Of a stretch of 64,000 nucleotides of DNA, positions 17,361 through 26,338 are shown one piece after another. The notes under the pieces are model-generated. The model saw only the letters and a list, made by a program, of their open reading frames with translations. It made no database searches and was not told where the DNA came from. Each line of letters starts with the position of its first letter. The stretch's first letter is position 1. The DNA comes from PALSA-660 sp963726435 (lineage in GTDB: Bacteria > Actinomycetota > Coriobacteriia > Anaerosomatales > PALSA-660). A program made the translations under genes and the position numbers. The DNA lies in contig CAVSCJ010000007.1 of NCBI GenBank assembly GCA_963726435.1, positions 124,001 to 188,000 of the forward strand, written 5' to 3'.

Positions 17361-18956
17361 GTGGCCCGCATCGCGCTCGCGCAGATCGACTGCACGGTGG
17401 GCGACGTCACCGGCAACGCCGGACTCGTCATCGATGCCGTGAGGGCGTCCATCGCTCGCGACGCCGACATTCTCCTGGTCCCCGAGCTGGCGCTCGCCGG
17501 CTATCCGCCCGAGGACCTCGTCGGCAAGGACCACTTCGTCGACGACGTCCGCCAAGCGCTCGCGCGAGTGGCGTCCGCCTGCGAGGGGATCACCGCGGTG
17601 GTGGGCTTCGTGGAGTCCGACGGCAAGGTCCTGCACAACGCTGCCGCCGTGTGCTCGGGCGGCGAGGTCGAAGTCTACCGGAAGCGGCGCCTTCCCAACT
17701 ACGGTGTCTTTGACGAAGAGCGTTACTTCGAGCCGGGCACGGAGCCTCTGCTGCTCGAGGCCGCCGGCGAGGTATTCGCGGTGACGATCTGCGAGGACGT
17801 TTGGGTCCCCGAACTCGTGGCAGAGGCCGCCAGGGCGGGCGCCACCGTCGTCCTCAACATATCCGCCTCGCCCTTCCACGCGGGGAAGGGCAGCGAACGC
17901 GAGGAGATGCTCTGCGACCGCGCGCGCGACAACGGAGTGTACCTGGCGTACTGCAACCTCGTCGGGGGCCAGGACGAGCTCGTATTCGATGGGCGCTCGT
18001 GCGTGATCCACCCCTCAGGTGAGGTGATCGCGCGCGCGGCCGCGTTCCGGCCCGACCTCGTGGTGGCCGAGGTGCCGGCGGCACCGATCACCGCCCACGA
18101 GCACGCTATCCTCGGCGGCCACGAGGAGATATGGAGAGCCCTCGTACTGGGACTGAAGGACTACCTCGGCAAGAACGGGTTCTCGGACGCGGTGGTCGGG
18201 CTCTCGGGCGGGATCGACTCCGCTCTGACCGCCGTTCTCGCCGTCGACGCCCTCGGCCCCGAGCACGTCCACGGGGTCGCGATGCCGTCGCGCTACTCGT
18301 CCGAGGGAAGCGTGACGGATGCCGAGGCCTTGGCACGCAACCTCGGGATCGACTTCCGGACCCTCTCCATCGAGGCCTCGTTCTCGTCCCTGCTCGACAC
18401 TCTCGCACCCTCCTTCGACGATCTGCCTCAGGACGAGACCGAGGAGAACCTCCAGGCGCGGGTGCGCGGGGCGCTGCTGATGGGGCTGTCGAACAAGTTC
18501 GGCTGGATCGTCCTGGCCACCGGCAACAAGTCGGAGCTGTCGGTCGGCTACTCGACCCTGTACGGGGACATGGTCGGAGGGTTCGCGCCGATCAGGGACC
18601 TGTACAAGACGCGCGTCTACGAGCTGGCCCGCTGGCGCAACCTCTCCGGGGAGGTCATTCCCGCGGCCACCATCGAGAAGCCCCCGTCGGCGGAGCTTCG
18701 GCCCGACCAGGCGGATACGGATTCGCTCCCTGAGTACGCGCTGCTCGACCGCGTTCTCGAGGCCTATGTGGAGAACGACCAGTCTATCGACGAGATCGCC
18801 GAAGGGGGAGTGCCGCGGGAGCTCGCGGCGCGCGTCGCGCGTCTCGTGGACGCCGCCGAGTACAAGCGCCGTCAGGGGCCGCTCGGGATACGCGTCACCC
18901 CGCGGGCCTTCGGCAAGGACCGCCGCATGCCCGTGACCAACCGCTACCGGGGATAG
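17361..18956 (+). CDS. nadE: Glutamine-dependent NAD+ synthetase
   Basis: A 531-residue enzyme that amidates nicotinic acid adenine dinucleotide. The N-terminal nitrilase-type glutaminase (about 1-250) has the Glu of PELALAGYPPEDL, the Lys of YRKRRLPNYGVFDE and the Cys of VTICEDVW. The C-terminal synthetase (about 270-531) has the ATP pyrophosphatase loop GLSGGIDSALTAVLAVDAL and LATGNKSELSVGYSTLYGD. The start is GTG. The two-domain form is standard in actinobacteria and uses glutamine as nitrogen donor. Confidence 0.96.
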   Translation: MARIALAQIDCTVGDVTGNAGLVIDAVRASIARDADILLVPELALAGYPPEDLVGKDHFVDDVRQALARVASACEGITAVVGFVESDGKVLHNAAAVCSGGEVEVYRKRRLPNYGVFDEERYFEPGTEPLLLEAAGEVFAVTICEDVWVPELVAEAARAGATVVLNISASPFHAGKGSEREEMLCDRARDNGVYLAYCNLVGGQDELVFDGRSCVIHPSGEVIARAAAFRPDLVVAEVPAAPITAHEHAILGGHEEIWRALVLGLKDYLGKNGFSDAVVGLSGGIDSALTAVLAVDALGPEHVHGVAMPSRYSSEGSVTDAEALARNLGIDFRTLSIEASFSSLLDTLAPSFDDLPQDETEENLQARVRGALLMGLSNKFGWIVLATGNKSELSVGYSTLYGDMVGGFAPIRDLYKTRVYELARWRNLSGEVIPAATIEKPPSAELRPDQADTDSLPEYALLDRVLEAYVENDQSIDEIAEGGVPRELAARVARLVDAAEYKRRQGPLGIRVTPRAFGKDRRMPVTNRYRG

Positions 18957-18971
18957 GCGCGGACGGAGCCG

Positions 18972-19451
18972 ATGTCCGCTTCCCGCGAGCTGCTCCGCCG
19001 CGATGACGGCGTCGTCGTGCGCATCGTCGAGGGCACGGATCCGCTGATGCGCGACGTCGCGGACCTGTGCTACGAGACGCTTCACCGGCCCTTCGGCGTC
19101 CCTCGCGACGATTCCTGGAACGAGACCGACCCAGCCTCGACCCACATGCTGGCCCTCGAGGGCGGCCGCCTCGTCGGGTACGCGCGCCTCATACTCGAGC
19201 CAGCCGGGGGCCACATCCGGCAAGTCGTGGTCGCCCAGGATAGCCGCCGCAGGGGGATAGCCGAGACGCTCGTCTCGGGTGCGCTCGCGCGGGCGCGCGA
19301 GATGGGGGTGGGCGTGGCCTTCCTCAACGCGCGCGCGAACGCCGTCGGGCTCTACGAGCGGCTGGGCTTCCGGGTCGTCGAAGGGCCGTTCCGGATGGGT
19401 AGGACTTACTTGAAGCACGTGCGGATGGAGAAGGTCCTGCCGGCGCGGTGA
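18972..19451 (+). CDS. GNAT acetyltransferase
   Basis: A 159-residue GNAT-fold protein. The acetyl-CoA loop is seen as VVVAQDSRRRGIAETLV (Q/RxxGxG/A type), and the C-terminal part GLYERLGFRVVEGPF is the usual beta6-alpha4 motif. It starts 15 bases after nadE and may be cotranscribed. The substrate cannot be told from sequence. Confidence 0.8.
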   Translation: MSASRELLRRDDGVVVRIVEGTDPLMRDVADLCYETLHRPFGVPRDDSWNETDPASTHMLALEGGRLVGYARLILEPAGGHIRQVVVAQDSRRRGIAETLVSGALARAREMGVGVAFLNARANAVGLYERLGFRVVEGPFRMGRTYLKHVRMEKVLPAR

Positions 19452-19550
19452 GTGGTGTGGAAAAGACTGCCTCATTCACCTACGCTGTGCAGGTGCTTCG
19501 TGACGGGGGGCGAACACGCCGCCCGCAAGAGGTTTCGAGGAGGGAACCGC

Positions 19551-20489
19551 ATGCCCAAGATCACAGCTGAGCAGGTGCGCGTGCCGGCCGACGTACCGGC
19601 CGCCGCGCGAGAGGTCTACGTCGAGAACTACCTCAAGGCGACGCGCGGCACCGGCCGCCTCATGCTGTTCGCCTGCGACCAGAAGATCGAGCATCTCAAC
19701 GACGACTTCTACGGCGAGAACATCGCCGAGGAGGATGGCAGCCCCCTGCACCTGTTCGAGATAGGCTCGAAGGGCTGCATAGGCATCTTCGCCGGGCAGC
19801 GCGGCCTGATCTCGCAGTACGCGGCCGACTACCCCGAGATCAACTACCTCGTGAAGATGAACAGCAAGACCCACCTCGTGAAGACCTCGCAGGAGGACCC
19901 GTACTCGCCGCAGCTCTACGACATCCAGACCGTGCTCGACCTCGTCGACAACGGCGTGAACGTGGTCGGGATCGGCTACACGATCTACCTGGGCAGCGAG
20001 TACGAGGCACAGATGATGACCGAGGCCGCCCAGCTCATAGCGAACGCGCACGCCGAGGGCCTGCTGGTCGTGACGTGGATCTACCCGCGCGGCAAGGCCG
20101 TGGCCGACGAGAAGGACCCGCATCTGATCGCGGGAGCCGCCGGCGTGGCCTGCTGTCTCGGAGCGGACTTCGTGAAGGTCAACCCGCCCAAGAAGACGGA
20201 GGCCGCCTCCTCCGCCGCTCTGCTCGTCGAGTGCACGAAGGCCGCCGGGCGCACCGGCCTGGTGTGCGCCGGAGGGTCGACCGTCGACGCCGAGGTCTTC
20301 CTGAACCAGCTCTGGGAGCAGATCCACCTAGGCGGCGCGATCGGCAACGCCACCGGGCGCAACCTTCACCAGCGACCGCTGCAGGAGGCCATCCGCCTGA
20401 CCAAGGCGATCAGCGCCATCACTCTCGGGGACACGGGTCTGGCCGAGGCCGTCGCGGTCTTCAAGGGCGAGAAGGACTTCTCGATCTAG
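19551..20489 (+). CDS. Class I fructose-bisphosphate aldolase, DeoC/archaeal type
   Basis: A 312-residue Schiff-base aldolase of the DhnA/DeoC group. ATG 19551 is chosen for GAGGAGGGAAC upstream. Relevant motifs are LFACDQKIEHLNDDF (substrate loop), LVVTWIYPRGKAV and the catalytic lysine in ADFVKVNPPKK. GLVCAGGSTVDAE and GAIGNATGRNLHQRP form the phosphate end. It would cleave fructose 1,6-bisphosphate in glycolysis or gluconeogenesis. A phosphofructokinase follows three genes later, which supports a sugar-phosphate role. Confidence 0.85.
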   Translation: MPKITAEQVRVPADVPAAAREVYVENYLKATRGTGRLMLFACDQKIEHLNDDFYGENIAEEDGSPLHLFEIGSKGCIGIFAGQRGLISQYAADYPEINYLVKMNSKTHLVKTSQEDPYSPQLYDIQTVLDLVDNGVNVVGIGYTIYLGSEYEAQMMTEAAQLIANAHAEGLLVVTWIYPRGKAVADEKDPHLIAGAAGVACCLGADFVKVNPPKKTEAASSAALLVECTKAAGRTGLVCAGGSTVDAEVFLNQLWEQIHLGGAIGNATGRNLHQRPLQEAIRLTKAISAITLGDTGLAEAVAVFKGEKDFSI

Positions 20490-20654
20490 GGCTCCAACCG
20501 CCCCGGAAGCAGGTTTCGCGGCCCGCGGGCGAAGGCGCCGGCGGGCCGCTCGGCCTCCCGGCGCGAGGGCTCGGATCGCGGTCACGGTGGTATCATCGTG
20601 CGGTCCGCCTGCCTCGCGTGGCGGGCCGAATCCACGACTCTAGAGACGGACAGA

Positions 20655-21527
20655 ATGCCCATCTCCGATTGGTTCAAGGCGCGCGAGCAGCGCAACTACA
20701 CCACGCCGACCGAGACCAGCACGCCTTCCGACGTGCCCGACGGAGTGTGGGTCCGCTGCGAGGGGTGCAAGCACACCCTGTACATGGGCGACCTCGAGCG
20801 CGATCTGATGGTCTGTCCCCACTGCGGGAGGCACCACGACCTCGCCGCACCCGAACGTCTCGAGATGATGGTCGACGAAGGCTCGTTCGCTGCGATCGAC
20901 GAGGGGCTGACCACTGTCGATCCGCTGAAGTTCACCTCGGGCAAGGTCTACGCGGAGCAGGTCGCCTCTGCCGTGGAGCGCACGGGCCTGGAGGAGGCGA
21001 TCGTCACTGGGCGGGCCACGATCGGCGGCCACGCCGTCATCATCGGCGTGATGGACTTCCGCTTCATCGGCGCCTCGATGGGCTCTGTGGTGGGCGAGAA
21101 GGTCGCCCGCGCTCTGGAGCTCGCGCTGGCCGAGCGCACGCCGCTGGTGTTCGTGACCGCCTCGGGCGGCGCTCGCATGCAGGAAGGCATGCTCTCGCTC
21201 ATGCAGATGGCCAAGACGGCCGCCGCGGCCGAGCGGCTGTCCGAGGCGGCCGTGCCCTACATCGTCGTTCTCACCAATCCGACCATGGGGGGCGTCACCG
21301 CCTCATTCGCCACGCTGGGCGACGTGCTCATCGCCGAGCCGGGCGCCCTGATCGGGTTCGCCGGTCCGCGCCTCGTGGAGCAGACGATCCGCAAGAGCCT
21401 GCCCAAGGGCTTCCAGAGCGCCGAGTTCCTGCTGGAGCACGGCATGATCGACATGGTGGTGGACCGCCGCGAGCTCAAGGACCGTGTGGCGCTGCTGCTG
21501 GCATGCCTGGCGCCCGGGGATGAGTGA
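20655..21527 (+). CDS. accD: AccD, acetyl-CoA carboxylase carboxyltransferase beta subunit
   Basis: A 290-residue subunit that moves CO2 from carboxybiotin to acetyl-CoA. An N-terminal four-Cys zinc ribbon (CEGC ... CPHC) is followed by the crotonase-type carboxyltransferase core with ASGGARMQEGMLSLMQMAKT, TNPTMGGVTASFA and GALIGFAGPRL. The 3' end lies 19 bases before the accA start. Together they form the bacterial split carboxyltransferase. accB/accC are not in the window. Confidence 0.96.
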   Translation: MPISDWFKAREQRNYTTPTETSTPSDVPDGVWVRCEGCKHTLYMGDLERDLMVCPHCGRHHDLAAPERLEMMVDEGSFAAIDEGLTTVDPLKFTSGKVYAEQVASAVERTGLEEAIVTGRATIGGHAVIIGVMDFRFIGASMGSVVGEKVARALELALAERTPLVFVTASGGARMQEGMLSLMQMAKTAAAAERLSEAAVPYIVVLTNPTMGGVTASFATLGDVLIAEPGALIGFAGPRLVEQTIRKSLPKGFQSAEFLLEHGMIDMVVDRRELKDRVALLLACLAPGDE

Positions 21528-21546
21528 CGTGGCGAGGAGATTCGTT

Positions 21547-22497
21547 ATGGAGTTCGAGCGGCCGCTCGTCGAACTCGAGGAGAAGCTTGTCTCACTCAAG
21601 CGTCTCGACGTGTCCGAGCAGCCCGAACTGGCGGCCGAGATCGCCGAGCTCGAGGCCGAGATCGGCCGGCTGCACGAGACCCTCTACGCGGCGCTGACGC
21701 CCTGGGAGCGGGTGCAGGTCTCACGTCATCCCGAGCGCCCGAAGACCGATGACTACCTCCAGGCCCTCTTCACCGACGTGGTCGAGCTGCACGGCGACCG
21801 GCTGGCCGGCGACGACGAGGCGATGTTCGCGGGTCTGGCGGCGTTCGACGGGCGGCGCGTGGCTGTCCTTGGCCACCGCAAGGGCAAGAACACGAACGAG
21901 AACGTCCGGCGCAACTTCGGATCCCCGCATCCCGAGGGCTTCCGCAAGGCGGAGAGGGTCATGCGTCTCGCGGACCGGTTCGGGCTCCCGATCGTCACGT
22001 TCCTCGACACCGCCGGCGCCTATCCAGGCATCGAAGCGGAGGAGCGAGGACAGGCCGTCTCCATCGCCGGCTGCCTCGCGACGCTGTCGGCGGTCAGGGT
22101 CCCGGTGATCGTCGTGGGCATCGGAGAGGGCGGGAGTGGCGGCGCTCTCGCCATCGGCTTCGGTGACCGGCTCATCATGCTCGAGAACGCCTATTACTCG
22201 GTGATCAGTCCCGAGATGTGCGCGACGATCCTGCACAAGGACGCCCGCCGTGCTTCGGAGACCTCGGCCTGCCTGCAGCTCACGGCCCAGGACCTTCTGC
22301 GGCTCGGCTTGGCCGACGCGCTCGTCGCCGAGCCGCGCGGTGGCGCGCATCGCGATCCGGGAATGGTCTACGAGGGAGTGCGCGAAGCGCTCTCGAAGGC
22401 ATTGGACGAACTCGCCGATGTGGACGCCGCGACGCTGCCGGGGGCGCGCTACGAGCGGCTGAGGAAGACGGGAGTGTTCGCAGAGGGGGAGCGATGA
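21547..22497 (+). CDS. accA: AccA, acetyl-CoA carboxylase carboxyltransferase alpha subunit
   Basis: A 316-residue partner of AccD. I prefer ATG 21547 (MEFERPLVELEEKLVSLK) because GCGAGGAG sits 7 bases upstream and this is the family start. An in-frame ATG at 21520 that overlaps accD is the alternative. Motifs are the YLQALFTDVVELHGDR loop, IVTFLDTAGAYPGIEAEERGQ, GEGGSGGALAIG and YSVISPEMCATIL. The stop overlaps the next ATG (ATGA), coupling it to the phosphofructokinase gene. Confidence 0.95.
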   Translation: MEFERPLVELEEKLVSLKRLDVSEQPELAAEIAELEAEIGRLHETLYAALTPWERVQVSRHPERPKTDDYLQALFTDVVELHGDRLAGDDEAMFAGLAAFDGRRVAVLGHRKGKNTNENVRRNFGSPHPEGFRKAERVMRLADRFGLPIVTFLDTAGAYPGIEAEERGQAVSIAGCLATLSAVRVPVIVVGIGEGGSGGALAIGFGDRLIMLENAYYSVISPEMCATILHKDARRASETSACLQLTAQDLLRLGLADALVAEPRGGAHRDPGMVYEGVREALSKALDELADVDAATLPGARYERLRKTGVFAEGER

Positions 22498-23744
22498 GCG
22501 GCGCATCCGTGATCAAGCGCGTCGGGATGATCTTCTCCGGGGGACCTGCTCCCGCTGCCAACGCGGTCATCTCCGCCGCGGCGCTGAACTTCCTCAACTG
22601 CGGTGTGCACGTGATCGGCTTCCTCGACGGATACGAGGACCTCGAGCAGTACTCGCCCGAGCGCCCACTCCTGATGGGAGAGCACTACCTGGACCTGTCG
22701 ATCGACGACGTGTCGGGCATCCGCAACCGCAAGGACATCATCCTGCGGACGTCGCGGGCGAATCCGGGCCAGGCGATCACGTCTCTCGCGGACCTGAAGG
22801 ACCCCGAGAAGAACTCGAAGCTCATGACGGTCTACCGGGCCCTCGAGTCCCTCGAGATCGACGGCCTGATATCCATCGGCGGCGACGACACCCTCAAGAC
22901 CGCCAACTACATCTACGAGATGCAGCATGTGGTCCCGGGATTGCGCCCCATCTCGGTCGTGCACCTCCCGAAGACGATCGACAACGACTACTACGGTATC
23001 GACTGGACCTTCGGGTTCACGTCGGCGGCCCACTTCGCGGCGATGGAGATCGTCAACATCGGCGCCGACGCGAAGTCCACGAAGTCCTGGTACGTCCTCG
23101 AGCTCATGGGGCGCAAGGCAGGCTGGCTGACGTACGCCGCCGGCATCGCGGGCGAGGCCACGCGCATGCTCTCGGTCGAGGACGTGGACGGTACCTGGGA
23201 CCTCGAAGGGTACGCGGAGGAGATGGTCGAGCTCATGCTCGTGAGGGCGGCGGACCACCGCGAGTACGGCGTCATCTGCGTGGCCGAGGGGCTGGCGGAG
23301 CGGCTCCCGCCGGACCAGCAGCCGCGCGAGGTCGACACGCACGGCAACTCCCTGCTCGGCTCCGCCAGGATCGGGGACCGGCTCAGCGTCGCAATGGAGA
23401 AGGCGTACAAGGAGCGGACCGGGATCGCGATCAAGGTACGCAGCAAGCAGATCGGCTACGAGGCTCGCTGCGCATCGCCGATCGCCTTCGACATCCTTCT
23501 CGGCAGCCAGCTCGGCGTCGGCGCGTATCGCGCGCTCGCGATCGAGTGCCTGAGTGGCCACATGGTCTCGGTGCGCGACCAGCTGCAACTGGTCTACGTG
23601 CCCTTCGGCGACCTGATCGACCCGGAGACCCTGCACACCCGTGTGCGCTTCATCGAGAGGGACTCCGACTTCTACCGGCTTGCGCGGGCGCTCGAGTACG
23701 GCCCCTCGGAGGTCGTCGTTCCCAGACGCCGCCGCAACGACTAG
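22494..23744 (+). CDS. 6-phosphofructokinase, predicted PPi-dependent
   Basis: A 416-residue PfkA-family enzyme. The start overlaps the accA stop. The phosphate-donor loop is FSGGPAPAANAVI and the key site reads ISIGGDDTL. An Asp after GGD, instead of the Gly of ATP enzymes, together with the lysine in VVHLPKTIDNDYYG, is the family marker for pyrophosphate use. Such enzymes act reversibly in glycolysis. A long IxVRSKQIGYEARC segment is also typical. Donor choice is a prediction from two residues. Confidence 0.85.
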   Translation: MSGASVIKRVGMIFSGGPAPAANAVISAAALNFLNCGVHVIGFLDGYEDLEQYSPERPLLMGEHYLDLSIDDVSGIRNRKDIILRTSRANPGQAITSLADLKDPEKNSKLMTVYRALESLEIDGLISIGGDDTLKTANYIYEMQHVVPGLRPISVVHLPKTIDNDYYGIDWTFGFTSAAHFAAMEIVNIGADAKSTKSWYVLELMGRKAGWLTYAAGIAGEATRMLSVEDVDGTWDLEGYAEEMVELMLVRAADHREYGVICVAEGLAERLPPDQQPREVDTHGNSLLGSARIGDRLSVAMEKAYKERTGIAIKVRSKQIGYEARCASPIAFDILLGSQLGVGAYRALAIECLSGHMVSVRDQLQLVYVPFGDLIDPETLHTRVRFIERDSDFYRLARALEYGPSEVVVPRRRRND

Positions 23745-23831
23745 GCGCCACCGGGCGCGTGGTGCGGTTCGCTCGCGGGAATGGCACGACGCTTGTTGTA
23801 TGGTCGCCGGCCGACCCGCGTCTGGAGGGGC

Positions 23832-24218
23832 ATGAAGCGTCTCGTAGCCATCCTCACGACCGCACTGCTGGTACTCGCGATGTCCGCGGGACCCGCTTTC
23901 GCGTACTCGTGCTCCGGTGACGCGTGCTGCACCGGCGCCGGGTGCGCTCCCAAGGCCTCGCCCTCGTGCGAGCCTTCGATCGTCCCCGCGTGCCCGATGG
24001 CGGGCGGCGGACGAGCCGTGAGCAACGCCGGGTGCATGCACGGAGGAGAGCACGAGCCGTACGGCGCCACTTCCGCTCGGGCGGACGCGGCCCCGGCGGC
24101 ACTCAGCGTCTCGGCGGTCGCCGTTCCGGGCGCGCGCCTGCTGGCTGCCCTGCACTGCGAGGGATTCGCCCCTGACGCCCGCGGTGCGCCCCACCTCACA
24201 ACGGTCATCCGTATCTGA
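23832..24218 (+). CDS. Exported cysteine/methionine-rich small protein
   Basis: A 128-residue protein with GGAGGGG before ATG 23832 and a signal peptide ending near AGPAFAYS. The mature N-terminus is crowded with potential metal ligands: CSGDACCTGAGC, SCEPSIVPACPM and GCMHGGEHEP. No known domain is evident. It opens the copper block (exporter-cupredoxin genes and CopA follow), so periplasmic or cell-surface copper binding is a fair inference. Confidence 0.5.
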   Translation: MKRLVAILTTALLVLAMSAGPAFAYSCSGDACCTGAGCAPKASPSCEPSIVPACPMAGGGRAVSNAGCMHGGEHEPYGATSARADAAPAALSVSAVAVPGARLLAALHCEGFAPDARGAPHLTTVIRI

Positions 24219-24364
24219 TCCCTCTCATCCCGCCGGTCCGCGGCAGCAGTAGCCCGCTGTGCCGACCGTCGACCGGGCGCGCCTGCGCGCCCCGGGTCCG
24301 CTTCCCTTCGGCGTGCTCGCGCGCGCACTATGGGAACCGCAACGGATGAGAGGTCTCCAAACAC

Positions 24365-25648
24365 GTGAATCTGTTCCCGACGCTCTTCGCTGTCGGTCTG
24401 GTGACGAGCATCCACTGCATCTTCATGTGCGGCGGGCTCGTGCTGACATACGCCGTCAAGGGCACCGAGACGGGGCCTTGGTACCGGCGGCTCGCGCCGC
24501 ACCTCGCGTACCAGGGCTCCAAGATCTTGAGCTACGCGACCGTCGCGCTGATCCTGGGCGGGATCGTCGTGCTGCTCGGGCGCGCCGTGGACATCACACC
24601 CTTCCGTAACTGGCTCATGGTCGTGGCCGGCGTGTACATGCTGCTGCTCGGCATCTCGATGACCGGCAAGGTCAAAGCGCTGCGCTACCTGACGCCGAGG
24701 CCGCCGAAGTTCCTAGTGACCGCGCTCTCGCGCAACCGCAAGAAGGCGACGGCGGACGCCGCAGAAGGTCACGCCTCGCTCGCCACCCCGATCATGTTCG
24801 GCCTGCTCACAGGCCTGATGCCCTGCGCTCCGCTCATAGCGGCGCAGGCGTCGGCTATGGCCTCGGGCTCTCCGCTGCTCGGCGCGTGGGGCATGGTGGG
24901 CTTCGGCCTCGGCACAATGCCGCTCATGCTGGTCTTCGGCTTCGCCTCGTCTCTCCTGTCCCGCCGCTTCCAAGACAAGCTGCAGGTCGTCGCCGCTGCC
25001 GCCGTGATGATCTTCGCGGTCGTGATCCTCAACCGCGGCCTCATGCTCGTCGGATCGCCCGTCACCTTCGACAGCGTTCGCGCGGCGGTGGTCGGAACCT
25101 CGGCCTCCCCGCCGCAGACGCAGTACGCCACCGGGGGCGACGGCGTCATCGAGGTCCCGCTGGTGATCGAGAACACCCGGTACGTCCCGCAGACGGTCAC
25201 CGTCCCCGCGGACACTCCGTTCCGGCTCGTCGTCGACAGGCGCGAGGCCGACGCGTGCTCCGCGCAGATCTCCGTCCCCGATGCGGGCGTGCTGGCCGAC
25301 CTGAAGGACAACGCCGTCACCACGGTCGATGTCCCTCCGATGAGCGCCGGGACCCACACGCTCACATGCGGCATGGGCATGATGTCGGGAAGCATCGTCG
25401 TCGGGGCGTCATCCGCTTCGATCGGTGGCGCAGGCATCCCGATGCTGCTCGCTCTCGGACTCGCCGTTCTCGCATTGGCCGGGTACGGCGTCTACCACCA
25501 CCGGAAGCGCATCGCCGCGCATCCGAACGCTGCGCGCTCATCGGACGGCACGCTGTGGGGATTCACGCCGATCGAGTTCATCGTCGGCACCACGATCATC
25601 CTCGCGGCCGTCGTCATCGGACTGTTGTCCGGAGGCTTCTTCCGCTAG
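24365..25648 (+). CDS. TauE/SafE-UreH-type membrane protein fused to a cupredoxin-like domain
   Basis: A 427-residue protein starting at GTG. Residues about 1-225 form six membrane helices with the UreH/DsbD-like signature LVTSIHCIFMCGG and GLMPCAPL, the Cys pair placement found in metal-linked SafE proteins. Residues about 250-345 form a cupredoxin-like fold ending in TLTCGMGMMSG, with Cys and several Met that could bind copper. Two more membrane helices close the protein. It sits with a cupredoxin gene and CopA, so copper handling is likely. The transport direction is unknown. Confidence 0.75.
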   Translation: MNLFPTLFAVGLVTSIHCIFMCGGLVLTYAVKGTETGPWYRRLAPHLAYQGSKILSYATVALILGGIVVLLGRAVDITPFRNWLMVVAGVYMLLLGISMTGKVKALRYLTPRPPKFLVTALSRNRKKATADAAEGHASLATPIMFGLLTGLMPCAPLIAAQASAMASGSPLLGAWGMVGFGLGTMPLMLVFGFASSLLSRRFQDKLQVVAAAAVMIFAVVILNRGLMLVGSPVTFDSVRAAVVGTSASPPQTQYATGGDGVIEVPLVIENTRYVPQTVTVPADTPFRLVVDRREADACSAQISVPDAGVLADLKDNAVTTVDVPPMSAGTHTLTCGMGMMSGSIVVGASSASIGGAGIPMLLALGLAVLALAGYGVYHHRKRIAAHPNAARSSDGTLWGFTPIEFIVGTTIILAAVVIGLLSGGFFR

Positions 25649-25703
25649 CACACACACCGCCGCAGGCGACGTTCGCCGGCGGCACCCGAAAGGACTCCAG
25701 AAC

Positions 25704-26328
25704 ATGAGCAAGAACCACAACAAGACGGATCAGGCCAAGAAGGCCCCCGAGGCCGCCAAGGCCGTCGAGGTCGCCAAGAACGCCTCTGCCGCCAAGCCGG
25801 CGGGCACGTCTCCTGTCGCACGCTGGGCGCTCGTCCTGACTCTCGCGATCCTGGCCTTCTCCGCGACCTACGGATACGCGATCGCGCGCGGATCCGGCGC
25901 TCCCGCCCCGGTCACATACGCCGCGGCGACGGCACCCGTCACTCCGCTCGGCACGGCTCCCGTGGCCGGCTCGACCGCGCCCAAAGTCCGGCGGCGCGGG
26001 CTGCGCATGCTGCGGCGGCGCGAAGGCTCCGGCCGGTGCGCAGACGAGCAAGCCGGCCGAAGTGGCCGGCAACGTTCAGAAGATCACCGTGGACACTTCC
26101 AAGGGCTACTACGACCCGTCCACGGTACAGTTGAAGGCGGGCATCCCCGCGGAGATCACATTCACGCAGGCGTCGGGGTGCCTCCAGTACGTGGAGTCGG
26201 CCGATCTCGGCTTCTCCGAGGACCTGAGCGGCGGCCCGAAGACCATCAAGGTCGGCCCGCTCGCAGCAGGTACGTACGGCTTCAACTGCGGGATGCAGAT
26301 GCAGTTCGGCTCCATCGTCGTGAAGTAG
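25704..26328 (+). CDS. Membrane-anchored cupredoxin-like protein (apparent frameshift)
   Basis: About 207 residues if repaired. A Lys/Ala-rich cytoplasmic N-terminus, one membrane helix (about 37-60) and a linker lead to a cupredoxin-like domain. The domain starts near NVQKITVDTSKGYYDPSTVQ and ends GTYGFNCGMQMQFGSIVVK. At about 25980-25985 (gcgcccaaagtcc) one base is extra. Its removal gives a GCACCGGAK metal-binding-like linker before the domain. The Cys and Met in NCGMQMQ match blue-copper ligand positions. It lies directly before copA and probably passes or holds copper. Confidence 0.65.
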
Positions 26329-26338
26329 GCGCCTCCAC

